Source of the DNA: Amphiura filiformis
Taxonomy: Eukaryota > Echinodermata > Ophiuroidea > Amphilepidida > Amphiuridae
NCBI RefSeq assembly: GCF_039555335.1
Contig: NC_092647.1
Span: forward strand, 6,896,608-6,960,607
Length of the DNA stretch: 64,000 nucleotides
Direction of reading: 5' to 3'
In this document: piece after piece, positions 12,101 through 21,578 of the stretch
Position numbering within the stretch: the stretch's first letter is position 1
How the letters are laid out: each line of letters opens with the position of its first letter
The notes under the pieces: generated by a model
Database searches by the model: none
What the model was told of the DNA's origin: nothing
The model's input: the letters and a program-made list of their open reading frames with translations, nothing else
Made by a program: the position numbers and the translations under genes

Positions 12101-15100
12101 CAATATCTAAATATTATTAAAACATTTTGACTAAAACACATAACATGTAAATATTAGTTTAAGAACATTTTTGCTAATAAGTTGATATCGAAGTGAACTG
12201 AAACGTTACAGGGTTCAAGAACATACTTACCCTGATGCTAGTAAGCTTCCATCAATAGAGAATGCCACTGACATAACTTTAGCTGTATGACCAGTCATCT
12301 TACAACGCAGTCTGGTGTTCACTTCTACATAAAGAAACAAAACAGGTGGTCCAATATAGCATGACCAGTGTTTCTAAATTTTAATTCTGGGAAAAACAGT
12401 ATTTTTCATCTTTTCCATTTGGACTGACATAATTATATTGAATTGGCCAATTATGCTGAACACAGCCAGTATTTACTCACAGTTAATCAGAGGTTTCATC
12501 TGCCATGCAGATCATCAGAAAATTGAACATATCCGATTTGGGGCAAATTTTCATATTCTGGTGCCACCACGGATTGTACCACAAGCTACCACATTCTCTC
12601 ACAAACCTCAACATTCAACATTTTAAAAACAAGAGAAGGTACATACATGTACAAGGCTAGTACAGGGCACAGTGGGCCTGGGCCCAGGGGGCACAATCGA
12701 GGAGGGGGGACTTTGAGAGGAAAAATAATAATAATAAAAAAAATTAATTAATTAAAAAAAAAAAAGACAGTAAGAGGATGTTGGAATAAGTTGTCATCCT
12801 TTGGCCCGGTTTTAGGCAGTGAGAACAACAGATGGGATGTAAAGTTCACTTTTTGAAATATTGAACAGGCAAATCAGGGATCCTTTGTTTTCTATAGTTC
12901 ATTAAGAAGTTCAATGGACCTTATCCCAGCACTTGTTCTGCCGACATAATACGGCCCCTTTGTGGTGGCTGGTCACATTTTAGCACTAAATTTTCCAAAG
13001 AGTCTGGGGGTCTAATCATGTTGCTAGGCCCAGGGGCCAGCAAAAGGTAAATGCAGCCCTGGATACATACCTGGAAAGACATTGAGGTCCCATACTTTGA
13101 CCAAGTTATCTGCTCCACAAGTTGCCAATAAGAAATGCCTCTTGTGTGAAATTGCATCTGGTATATAATTGGGATCTGCAAGAAAATAGGATTGTTGCGG
13201 AATGTAATTAATAGTGTAAGGCATGCACAATTTGCACATGTTGACATAAACTGGTCCCAAAAAGTAACTTACCAGGTAAGAAATTCGTCTGTCAAGTTCA
13301 AACGACAAATCGTATTATACTGAATAGCATATGAGTGGAAGCGGTGTACATTTACGGAGTTTGACACCTCATTTGTCGCAAACAGATCAAAACTTTTGAA
13401 GTTATGCTCATTTGAACAAGCCTACTATCAAATTTGAAAGTTGCAGGTCCGCCCCAATGAATTCACACAATAAACAGACACATGAAAGGATGTTCAGAAC
13501 TTTTATTCTTTGTCAACTCACACTTTCCTGCTCAAACCTTCCTCACATGAACTTGGTCTTGTCAGGTCTTGAACCAACGACCACATGAACGCAATACTCT
13601 GGACACACCCCCCACCCAAGGTCCCCTAAATCCCTGGTCATCATATTGATTCTTTCATTCGACTTAATTTCTTCAGATGATTGAATAAGGACAATTGTCA
13701 TTGAACTTTGATCATTCTTCATCCTCACAAGAAGCAATAGGAAAGTTAGTCATGCAAAGAAGAAGAGGAGAGCACTGATTACACCTGTATACTGCCAACC
13801 ATCTCAAGTGGTATGAGTGCAACTTTCATTCCAGTGGATAGGTTCGGTTAAATAAGCATAACTTCAAAAATACTCATCCGTTTGCAACAAATGAGGTGTC
13901 AAAATTAGCGTAAATTAACACTGCTTCCACTCATATCCCATTTAGTGTAACACAATTTGTCGTTTGAATTTGACAGACAAATTTCTTACCTGGTAAGTTT
14001 CTTTTTTGGAGCAGTTTACATGATTAATATCAATATAGTACACTTTGTTGTCCTTATTCAAAACTTGTTGTCAGCTTGCTGCTCCAAACTTGTAGGTACA
14101 AAAAATGTGAACAGTATAGACATACATGTTTCTGCCACCTACATTTTCTTAAAGAGGAAGTACCGCCAAAGCAGTTCTTCTGGGGGTGAACCAAACCTGC
14201 CTGGTTATCAAATTAATCAGTGACAAGGTAATCTCTGAATTTGCCTGTGCTAATTGATGCAAAAACATTAAAACATCAATTAGCACCTGTCAAAACCTTG
14301 TCACTGATTAATTGGATAACCAGACAGGTTTGGTTCACCCCAGAAGAACTGCTCTGGTGGGACTTCCTTATGATACACCTCATGCGCCCCTCCAGCAATG
14401 TACGCAAAGTGTCTCCGCCCCTTCTGTCATTCAGACAGGGAAACGTGTGCATTGTTGGGGAAAATGTATGGAGCCATTAATTACAGACAGGGCCATTGCA
14501 ATAAGAATTTCAACTTTTGAAAAAAAATATGGTACCCACTGTTTAATTTTTTTTGAGCAGTCCAGGGGATTTGCGACCCATGTCCCCCTTTCGAAAACCT
14601 GTGTACACCACTGCATCCCTTCCTACTATGCACCCCTACATCATTTTTTTGAGCAACATCAAAGCCCTCCCTTTTCATTGCATCTGTACAACCAAATTCC
14701 ATCAAATGTCTGGATAAAATTACCTTAAACCTTCCAGTTCAGGATTATGATTAATTTAACTTTTTGATATGCTGCATTTGTTATGCAAGTAAATTCCCAT
14801 TTGTATAACTTTCATTTCATAATTTGAGTAAGCTCCTCGTAAGCTCCCAAAACATTCATTAGCAGGGACTGTCTTTTGGACTTTGCAGAAGAGCATTAAA
14901 TAGCTCTTCTGGAGCCTTCATGGAGAGGTGTTTAGAGCATTTACAATACAATGCAAGGAGAGAATGGTCAACTAAGGAGAGCTAAAAATCACTCCCCAGA
15001 TTTAAGGAGAGCAGTAGAGAGTGATTGCTCGCACTATCCTCAAAGGCAGTCCCTGCTTTAGATTGAATACACAACCGATACACACTTACTTGCTGAACCA

Positions 15101-18100
15101 TATGTCGGAGATATAACTAAAGCCGACACTCCCAAATCATTGCACTCAGAGTCTAAGTAAAGACACTTGTTCTGTCCATAGTTTGCGTCCCAGATACGTA
15201 GGTCTCCATCTGAAGATCCTGAGATGACATAGTTATTGTCAGGGGTGAAGGTACATGCTGCTACAGTGTTTTGATGACCCTCGAATTGCCTGCAATATAT
15301 GTAAATAAAATAAAGATATAAATGTATTGTTATTCCTAATTATCTTTATTGAACTTCTTTTGCCATTAACTCAGCTCTTTCCTTGAAATAAGCCCAAATC
15401 TTCAGGGCTACATGTATTCATCAGGCCCTTGGGTGTTTTTTTTACACTTGTGCTGGGATCCTCCTAGCCTCATGCTCCAAACAACCAAGTTCAAGTATTT
15501 TAAATACTTGAACTTAAAAACCCTAACCCTGCCAATTACACCCACTCCACTCAAAATCACTCCAAAGAAAGGATTGATGCCCCCATTGCCCACCCTTAGC
15601 ATGAGTGGGGGAGGTGGGTTCCAGGCACCTTAATTACTAAGAAAGGAGAAATATATCATCTTTTGTTTTACAGATTTTGGCGATTTTTGTAGGTCATTTG
15701 TAAAAAATAAATAAAGAGACAAACCCCCCCCCAAAAAAAAACCCCACCCAATTGCCCAAGTTCAACTGACCCTACTTTATAAAACCCTACTCTGCCAAAT
15801 TAGAGTCACGCGGTAGCTTGACCAGCAAGTTTTAAAAAAAGCGACTGATAAAGAAGAATAAACAGATGCGCCATGAGACTATATTTACACGGAACAAAAC
15901 GCTATTGTTCTATGATATTTTTTAAGCTGGGTACAAAATATATCTAAAACCATGCTCAATCTTATTTACTGTCCAAAGTGTCATATTTTAATAATTCATT
16001 ATTTCAAAAAGTTACACCAATCTTACAGTCAATCCCATTGTTTGATAATAAACAAACATTCTTGCTTTATTTCACGCGTATTTCATAGCCAAAATTAGTG
16101 GAAAATCATAGCTAATCATACTGATATCCACAATCTTTAAGTCACTGCTACAGCCATACATGGCTGTCACTGTCGCTTACTACTTTTTGAGATTCACTTC
16201 CAAATATACCCTAGCATTTTCCTGGATACCCTCCATACAAATTCTAGATCCCATTCGCCAAAAAATCAAGTTTTTCACAATTCTTTTATTCTTTCCGGAC
16301 CACAGCATACATTCATCATATTAATAAATACTCCACTTTTACACGTCGTTATATCGAGACGTCCCTGTGGCGAGCGGTTAAGGCCATGGACTTATTATTT
16401 GCTCAAGTTCAAACTTCCCACCACTTTTTTTTTTCAATGTTTTATTAACCAATTTATTGTCATAAATCAAGAATAACACCATTTTGAACACCCATTGCTA
16501 TGGTGATATTATTTTTTTTCATCAAACAAAAATTTATCAGTGGCTCTGTTCACAGCTCAGACTGAAATTATATTTGGAATAAATATTATAAATTGTCACA
16601 AATTAAAATCACAAACCGCTAAAGATCGCCAACAACTGCAGCTAAATATTGATATCCAACTAGATTTCCCCACAGGGCTATAAAGAACCACAAACCGCGA
16701 AATTTGGATATCCAACTAGATTGTCCCGCAGGGCTACAAAGAATCACACACCACGAAATATGGATATCCAACAAGCTTAAATTATAAATTAGCTCCTGAT
16801 AGAGGACAGGGCTTGATAAGGGAAATTCAAATCACAAACCGCGAAAGATCGCCGACAACCGCCTTTTAATAGGGATATCCAACTAGATTGCCCCGCAGGG
16901 CTACAAAGAACCACAAACCGCGAAATTTGGATATCCAACCAGATTGCCCGTAGGCCTATCGATTATAAAGAACCACAAACCGCGAAATATGGATATCCAA
17001 CAAATTAAGACCACAAACCTCGAAAGATCGCCAACAACTGCTGCTCAATATTGATATCCAACTAAAGAACCACAAACCGCGAAATTTGGATATGCAACTA
17101 TTGCCCCACAGGGCTTCAAAGAACCACAAACCACGAAATATGGATATCCAACAAGCTTAAACTATAAATTAGCTCCCGATAGAGGGCAGGGCTTGATGAG
17201 GTAAATTAAAACCACAAACCACAAAAAGATCGCCGATAACCGCCGCTTAATAGGGATATCCAACTAGATTGCCCCGTAGGACTACAAAGAACCACAAACC
17301 GCGAAATTTGGATATCCAACTAGATTGCCCGCAGGCCTATCGATTATAAAGAACCACAAGCCGTGAAATATGGATATCCAACAAATTAAGACCACAAACC
17401 GCGAAAGATCAACAGCAACTGCCGCTCAATATTGATATGCAACTAGATTGCCCGCAGGGCTATAAAGAACCACAAACAGCGAAATTTGGATATGCGACTA
17501 GATTGCCCCACAGGGCTACAAAGAACCACAAACTGGGAAATATGGATATCCAACAAGCTTAAACTATAAATTAGCTCCCGATAGAGGGCAGGGCTTGGTG
17601 AAAACAACAAACCACGAAAGATCGCCGACAACCGCCGCATAATTATCCAACTAGGTTGCCCGAAGAACTATACAAAGAACCACAAACCGCTTGAAATTCG
17701 GATAGCCAATTATATTGCCCCGCAGGGCTACAAAGAAGCACAAACATTAAAACACGATTATCTTGCCTAGTCGGGGCATTTAGACGCTTAAATATATGCG
17801 CATTAACCAGTTCCGACTTGAAGTAGGCCTAAATCGGACTTACTCTCTGTGTCTCTCTGGCATTGTCAACATTGGGTGTGTGTTATTCATATTTACATTT
17901 TCTTTACATATTTACGTTGCCTTGAATAATTAAAGTGTATTAAAATGTATATTAACATTACAGTCACGCGTGATGAGCAAGTTTTAAAAATAAACGACTG
18001 ATAAAGTTTTGTTTAATTTATTTTGTATTGTCATGAATCAAGAATAGCAATCTCAAACATCTTTCCAAGCTTAGACATGATTGGCTACATTCATAAAAAG

Positions 18101-19573
18101 AAAAGAAATCTACCAAAAAAACGTTGACAACGTAAAGAAATCAGCAAGTTTAAAAAAACCCACCTCGGCTCACTTTTTGAAACTTGGTCCCATTTTGCCC
18201 ACTGACAGCAAATCAGTGTTTTTATTTTATTTCAACAGAATACATCGTTTCCAATAAGATTACAAGCCTACTTGTTATTCGTTTAATTCAATCATTAATC
18301 ATGATTATTATAAAACAAAACACAATAGGATATTGGTTTACCATGCAAGAACAAGATAATAACCTTTCAGGTCGTTTCAGAAAGCTTACAAATTAATATC
18401 GCATTTGCACATTAAAGATACATAACACTTCTGGAAATGTTTTAAATTTATATAAATATGATAAAGTTTAAATCAGTACCTTTTACAAATGGGACCAAGT
18501 TTCAAAAAGTGAGCGAGGTGGGTTTTTTAAACTTGCTGATTTCTTTACGTTGTCAACGTTTTTTGGTAGATCTCCTTTTACACCAACTCTACTCCCTAGA
18601 ACGAGTGGGGGAGGTGTTCCTGGCACCTTAAGAAATGTCTGCCTAAAATGACCCCTCAACATTTGTGGTTACATTTCTATAAAGCCGACTAGCAGAGTCT
18701 TAACAATTTTCAAATTGTGTTGCAATTTATAAACTTACACAACTATCTTCAACATTACCTGATTAGGGTCTTTGTATTGACATTGACAAATATATCATCT
18801 TTTGTTTTACAGATTTTGGCGATTTTTGTAGGTCATTTGTAAAAAATAAATAAAGAGACAACCCCCCCCCCCCAAAAAAAAACACACCACCCAATTGCCC
18901 AAGTTCAACTGACCCTACTTTATAAAACCCTACTCTGCCAAATCTCCTTTTACACCCACTCCACTCAAAATAACTCTGGGGGGGAAATGATTTCTCATCC
19001 CTAGAACGAGTGGGGGAGGTGTTCCTGGCACCTTAAGAAATGTCTGCCTAAAATGACCCCTCAACATTTGTGGTTACATTTCTATAAAGCCGACTAGCAG
19101 AGTCTTAACAATTTTCAAATTGTGTTGCAATTTATAAACTTACACCACTACATGTATCTTCAACATTACCTGATTAGGGTCTTTGTATTGACATCCCATA
19201 AACACAGGCAATTATCTGTTCCACCACTGAGCAAAAGTGAAGAATCTGGTGAGAAAGCACAGATCCGTATGATCCCCTTCGACGGATGCTCCAATACGGC
19301 TACTGTTTCTCCATTTCTAGTGTTCCACAGGATAATTTTGCCGTCTGTCGAACATGATGCAAGCATAGTCCCAAATGGACTGAAGCAACACCAGTGTACA
19401 TAGTAAGTGTGTCCTAGGAGAGGGGAGAATGATAGCTCTTTGAAGTCATCAAGGTTGAAGAGACGAACGGTTTTGTCCCCGGAGCATGATGCTAGTAGTG
19501 ATGTTGAAAATGCACAGCAGTTGGTGTCAGAGCTGTGGGCTTTGACAACTTTCACCAAAGCTAACCCAGACAT
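5953..19573 (-). CDS. WDSUB1: WDSUB1: WD repeat, SAM and U-box protein, 11 coding exons
   Basis: Joining 19573-19170, 15289-15090, 13175-13071, 12324-12231, 11606-11573, 10907-10867, 10127-10009, 9348-9112, 7913-7836, 7013-6942 and 6101-5953 gives one open frame of 1533 nt (510 residues plus stop). Every intron is GT-AG. Residues 1 to about 332 are WD40 repeats ([20 protein letters not shown] is one). A Ser/Thr/Ala/Pro linker follows, then a SAM domain at about 362-428 ([20 protein letters not shown]) and a U-box at about 442-510 ([20 protein letters not shown], then SPMTN). This order and length match vertebrate WDSUB1 (476 residues in human). U-box proteins are E2-dependent ubiquitin ligases; the WD40 and SAM parts probably bind partners, and the substrate is unknown. 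The start is clear: TAA ATT GCC GCC ATG, with an in-frame stop just upstream and a strong Kozak context. Introns are loaded with foldback repeats. Family call is certain; ligase activity is inferred. Confidence 0.96.
6942..7013 (-). CDS. WDSUB1: WDSUB1 coding exon 10 (U-box, first half)
   Basis: Residues 439-461, [20 protein letters not shown], the start of the U-box. Acceptor TTTCAG, donor GCAGCAG before GTAAGA. The frame passes directly into exon 11. Confidence 0.95.
7836..7913 (-). CDS. WDSUB1: WDSUB1 coding exon 9 (end of SAM domain)
   Basis: Residues 413-437, [20 protein letters not shown] then TGQPT: the last SAM helix (GISHRQKIL) and the spacer to the U-box. Acceptor CCTAG, donor ACTG before GTAAGT. 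Confidence 0.94.
8655..9075. repeat. Imperfect tandem repeats in WDSUB1 intron 8
   Basis: About five degenerate units of 80-110 bases share AAGCTCTCTTATTCTAACCT, a TATTT(C/T)CCCT stretch, AGTGACACA and ACATGGTGGAGT. Spacing varies, so this is an old array. Confidence 0.7.
9112..9348 (-). CDS. WDSUB1: WDSUB1 coding exon 8 (linker and most of SAM domain)
   Basis: Residues 334-411. A Ser/Thr/Ala/Pro linker is followed by the SAM core [19 protein letters not shown] and [20 protein letters not shown]. Acceptor CTACAG, donor ATCA before GTAAGT. Confidence 0.95.
10009..10127 (-). CDS. WDSUB1: WDSUB1 coding exon 7 (last WD repeat)
   Basis: Residues 294-332, [20 protein letters not shown] then [10 protein letters not shown], closing the WD40 domain. 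Acceptor CTTAG, donor CAG before GTAAAA. Confidence 0.95.
10190..10546. mobile_element. Tc1/mariner-like MITE in WDSUB1 intron 7 side
   Basis: Inverted ends CACTGCGCACAAAAAGTATC and GATACTTATTGTGTGCAGT with TA-rich flanks, plus long internal arms (AGTAGTCGATAGATGG against CCATCTATCGACTACT). The AAAAAGTATCCGTACA tip resembles Tc1-type ends. It lies between WDSUB1 exons 6 and 7. Confidence 0.65.
10667..10797. mobile_element. Short hairpin element (131 bases)
   Basis: GGGCAGGAAGAATCTCCTAT pairs with ATAGGTGGCTTTTCCTGCCC; GGCCCCTGAACATGTTTAAA also pairs across the centre. It lies next to the 10190 element. Confidence 0.7.
10867..10907 (-). CDS. WDSUB1: WDSUB1 coding exon 6 (41-nt micro-exon)
   Basis: 41 nt coding [13 protein letters not shown], the strand-plus-GH start of the last WD40 blade. 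Acceptor CCTCAG, donor AAAG before GTACAG, a slightly weaker donor than the others in this gene. Confidence 0.92.
11573..11606 (-). CDS. WDSUB1: WDSUB1 coding exon 5 (34-nt micro-exon)
   Basis: Only 34 nt: [11 protein letters not shown], which completes the WD40 blade begun in exon 4 ([14 protein letters not shown]). Acceptor ATTCCAG, donor CCG before GTAAGTA. Too short for routine gene finders, but the frame requires it. Confidence 0.92.
12231..12324 (-). CDS. WDSUB1: WDSUB1 coding exon 4 (WD repeat start)
   Basis: Residues 238-267, [20 protein letters not shown], flanked by ATGTAG and GTAAGTATG. The GH and the hydrophobic beta strands of a WD40 blade are visible. Confidence 0.94.
13071..13175 (-). 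CDS. WDSUB1: WDSUB1 coding exon 3 (WD repeat)
   Basis: Residues 203-236, including [19 protein letters not shown]. Acceptor TTGCAG, donor CCAG before GTATGT. Phase fits both neighbours. A foldback element whose end looks like a splice donor lies 90 bases upstream. Confidence 0.94.
13267..13998. mobile_element. Foldback element with 155-170 base arms in WDSUB1 intron 2
   Basis: Left arm 13267-13440 and right arm 13845-13998 are inverted copies (ACTTACCAGGTAAGAAAT against ATTTCTTACCTGGTAAGT; GACACCTCATTTGTCGCAAA against TTTGCAACAAATGAGGTGTC). The centre has no supported frame. The terminus resembles splice donors on both strands. Confidence 0.85.
14153..14369. mobile_element. Foldback MITE with 75-base arms
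   Basis: AGAGGAAGTACCGCCAAAGC pairs with the right end GCTCTGGTGGGACTTCCTT; GGTGAACCAAACCTGCCTGG pairs with CCAGACAGGTTTGGTTCACC. TTAA lies directly before the left end. Confidence 0.85.
14862..15056. mobile_element. Foldback MITE, family 3, copy A
   Basis: GCAGGGACTGTCTTTTG and CAAAGGCAGTCCCTGC form the ends; inside lie CTCT-rich stem parts. Relatives are at 23014-23140 (partial) and 29590-29781. It ends 34 bases before WDSUB1 exon 2 on the plus map. Confidence 0.75.
15090..15289 (-). CDS. WDSUB1: WDSUB1 coding exon 2 (WD repeat 4)
   Basis: Residues 136-201. It begins after TTGCAG, completing R135, then [14 protein letters not shown], and runs through [12 protein letters not shown]. It ends GGTTCAGCAA before GTAAGTG. 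Confidence 0.95.
16604..17755. repeat. Higher-order satellite array
   Basis: Units of about 55 bases contain AACCACAAACCGCGAAAT, TGGATATCCAACTAGATTGC and CCGCAGGGCTACAAAG. A longer module with AGCTCCCGATAGAGGGCAGG recurs near 16780, 17160 and 17555, giving a higher-order period of about 380-390 bases, roughly three times. It is inside the insertion in WDSUB1 intron 1. Confidence 0.85.
18109..18570. mobile_element. Foldback element with 90-base arms
   Basis: TCTACCAAAAAAACGTTGAC at the left pairs with GTCAACGTTTTTTGGTAGA at the right. AACCCACCTCGGCTCACTTT pairs with AAAGTGAGCGAGGTGGGTT. About 290 bases lie between. It forms the right end of the intron 1 insertion. Confidence 0.88.
19170..19573 (-). 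CDS. WDSUB1: WDSUB1 coding exon 1 (WD repeats 1-3)
   Basis: Codes for residues 1-134 plus two bases of R135, ending CTAATCAG before intron start GTAATG. It holds three WD40 units with the usual GH and WD/LF/LW ends. A TTGCAG 23 bases before the ATG could be the acceptor of a 5' UTR intron, so transcription may start further upstream. The last 20 or so bases and the donor are copied in the intron near 18760. Confidence 0.95.
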
Positions 19574-21566
19574 GGCGGCAATTTACATCAATTTATCTGC
19601 AATATTCAAAAACATTTTTAGTTATATAAAATATAGCTATAAATTTATGATGATATCTGTGGTTAGAACAAAAAAAAAAAAAGAGTTTTGCCTCAAAGCT
19701 CCTGCGTGCATTAGTTTATTCACCCACAGAATAGTAAAAAAAAATTGCCTCTTTTTATTATTTTTTTTTTCAAAAAAAAGTGTAAAAAATATGATCGAAA
19801 TGCTGTTTTGACAATTTTAGACCCCCGGTTTAGACTCCTGCTCTTAGACTACTTCATTTCAATACAATAGCAGCATCACTTTATTGTTCATGAAATGCAA
19901 GTAATTTCGGGATATCCCCTGCAATCTAACATTTAAATCACAACATGCTTGTGCACGTTGTTCTCCATTGGTATTCTTTTTACCTTTTAGCCAATAGCTG
20001 CAGCCATAAAATGGCCAGTGTGGCGTATTCTTAAATCCCGTCATTTAAAACGGCCATTTAGGAAGCGCATTTTCACCGTCATACAATTCGTAAGAATAAG
20101 AATAGATGGATGAAAAATCAGAAAATCAAAATATAAATTACATGTGTAAACCTGTCCCAAATATCCTCCACTTATTTGAATAATATAGTCTTGTCTCATC
20201 ATCTCAAAAATCTACTGGCCCGCCGGGCCAGCATTGTTGAATATTTACTGGCCCGATACAAAATCCACTGGCGCAGGACCCCCGCTAAAATCTGTCCCTG
20301 CTTCATACAGTGGAATAGGAGCTCGAGGTTTTTTCACATTTGAAAAAAATCTTTGGAAAAAAAATAAAAACTCATTTCGCATTAGTTTTTCAGAGTTGGA
20401 TAGCATTGGAAAAAGACCTTATTTTTAATTTGGCCCCTTTAGTGAAACCAAACTCTGGGGGAGGGTAGTACGAGGAACCCATACCGTAGTAGCTCTGCAC
20501 AACGGTATGGGATGAAGTGTATACAAAAAGCTAGTGCAACGTTGCACTAAAAATACAAGGCTCCTGTAGCTAAAATAGTTGCATGATTGTCATAATATTT
20601 TAATTACACAGCTTCTTGTACCGTTACTTCTTGTCTAAACTCTTATGCTTGCAATTGTAATTAATACCCCATTATTTATCCAGAATAAATAAAAATTCAT
20701 TAACACATGATCCACATCGGCGCACCAAAACTGAGATGGCACTTCAGTGCAAACTTAGATAGGGCAGCACCAATACGAAAATGCCATACCGATAAATGAT
20801 GTGTCTGTTTTGCCCGTTATTTAAGTTTGTGTTGCGAACTAGGCCAGGGGAGGGGGAGGAGGTATCACTAATTCTGTGGCATCCACAAGTTACATCATAA
20901 ATGTCATATGATCATGATTATCAATGATATGCTATGTATTAAATGATGTATGTACAAATGTATAATGATCAGACAATTAAATATGATGATACACAGTCAG
21001 ACCATACTGTGGGTACAATGTCATGTACAATGACTGTCAATGTGTAAATACTAGTAGATTGTAAACAAACATTTTTAACCATGTTTTCTTACAAATTTGG
21101 CTATACCATCGGTTCAAAATCCCGGATTTGATTACGATCATCTGTGAAGCAATGTAAGACAGTAATCTGGAAAAGGCTTGAAACTCTAAAGAAGTAAATT
21201 TGCATAAAAATAGCCTTGTTTCTTCCGATCCAGCACACTGACAGAGCCTGGACAGAGCTGATGATTGTCGATGATTCGTGATCACAGGTGAGTGATCATG
21301 TGTTTTAATGGGCTGTTCACGGTTTATTTGTTGCAACGCTTTCCAATGAGAGGTGTTGCAGTAGCATTCGGGAAACCACCTAACTTAATTGATTTAGTCT
21401 CAATGCTGTACTTTGATCGCTAAAAAAACGCCAAAGCGCAAACACTGTTGTAAATCGCGCAGTCCCAGCATCTGTAGCAGAGATTATCATTTGGCTACGT
21501 CATCTGCGTAATCGATCACGTGTATTCAGCCGGTCTTTGCAGCCATTATTCAACACACACAGCATC
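19574..21566. other. Head-to-head intergenic region of WDSUB1 and the hnRNP gene
   Basis: About 2 kb between the two divergent start codons, so it should hold both promoters. I see A/T-rich stretches near 19665-19800, no good TATA box and no coding exon. Open frames here lack splice context and family similarity. Confidence 0.55.
21480..21566 (+). promoter_or_regulatory. Proximal promoter / 5' UTR of the hnRNP gene with an E-box
   Basis: A CACGTG palindrome sits at 21517-21522, about 45 bases before the hnRNP start codon, in locally less AT-rich sequence without a TATA box. E-boxes near TATA-less starts are common in housekeeping genes. The transcription start is not determined. Confidence 0.35.
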
Positions 21567-21578
21567 ATGTCAGAAGAA
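21567..21578 (+). CDS. HNRNPA1/A2B1/A3-like: hnRNP coding exon 1 (MSEE)
   Basis: Only 12 coding bases, ATG TCA GAA GAA, before GTAAGTAA. Vertebrate HNRNPA genes also start with a very short coding exon that joins an EPEQ-RKLF exon, which supports this start. The following intron is about 6 kb. Confidence 0.85.

Larger units (their letters stand above)
15540..19193. repeat. Tandem duplication in WDSUB1 intron 1, split by a 2.8 kb insertion
   Basis: Two modules alternate. Module A (GAGTGGGGGAGGTG, GGCACCTTAA) is at 15540-15647, 18572-18786 and 18944-19193. Module B (ATATATCATCTTTTGTTTTA, AAAAAATAAATAAAGAGAC, poly-C, TAAAACCCTACTCTGCCAAA) is at 15649-15799 and 18787-18943. The copies are nearly identical, so the duplication is young. 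The insertion 15800-18571 lies exactly at a B/A junction. The last A copy includes the end of WDSUB1 exon 1. Confidence 0.85.

Noticed and set aside
12661-13061. Possible hAT element with CAGGGC / GCCCTG ends
   Set aside because: Only the outer six bases pair convincingly and no target duplication is visible.
13540-13640. tRNA-like B box (GGTTCAAGACC) on the minus strand
   Set aside because: The matching A box is poor and no tail repeat follows, so it is not supported as a SINE or tRNA.
21037-21336. 99-residue open frame on the minus strand before the hnRNP promoter
   Set aside because: No known domain, no splice support, and it overlaps probable promoter sequence of the hnRNP gene.
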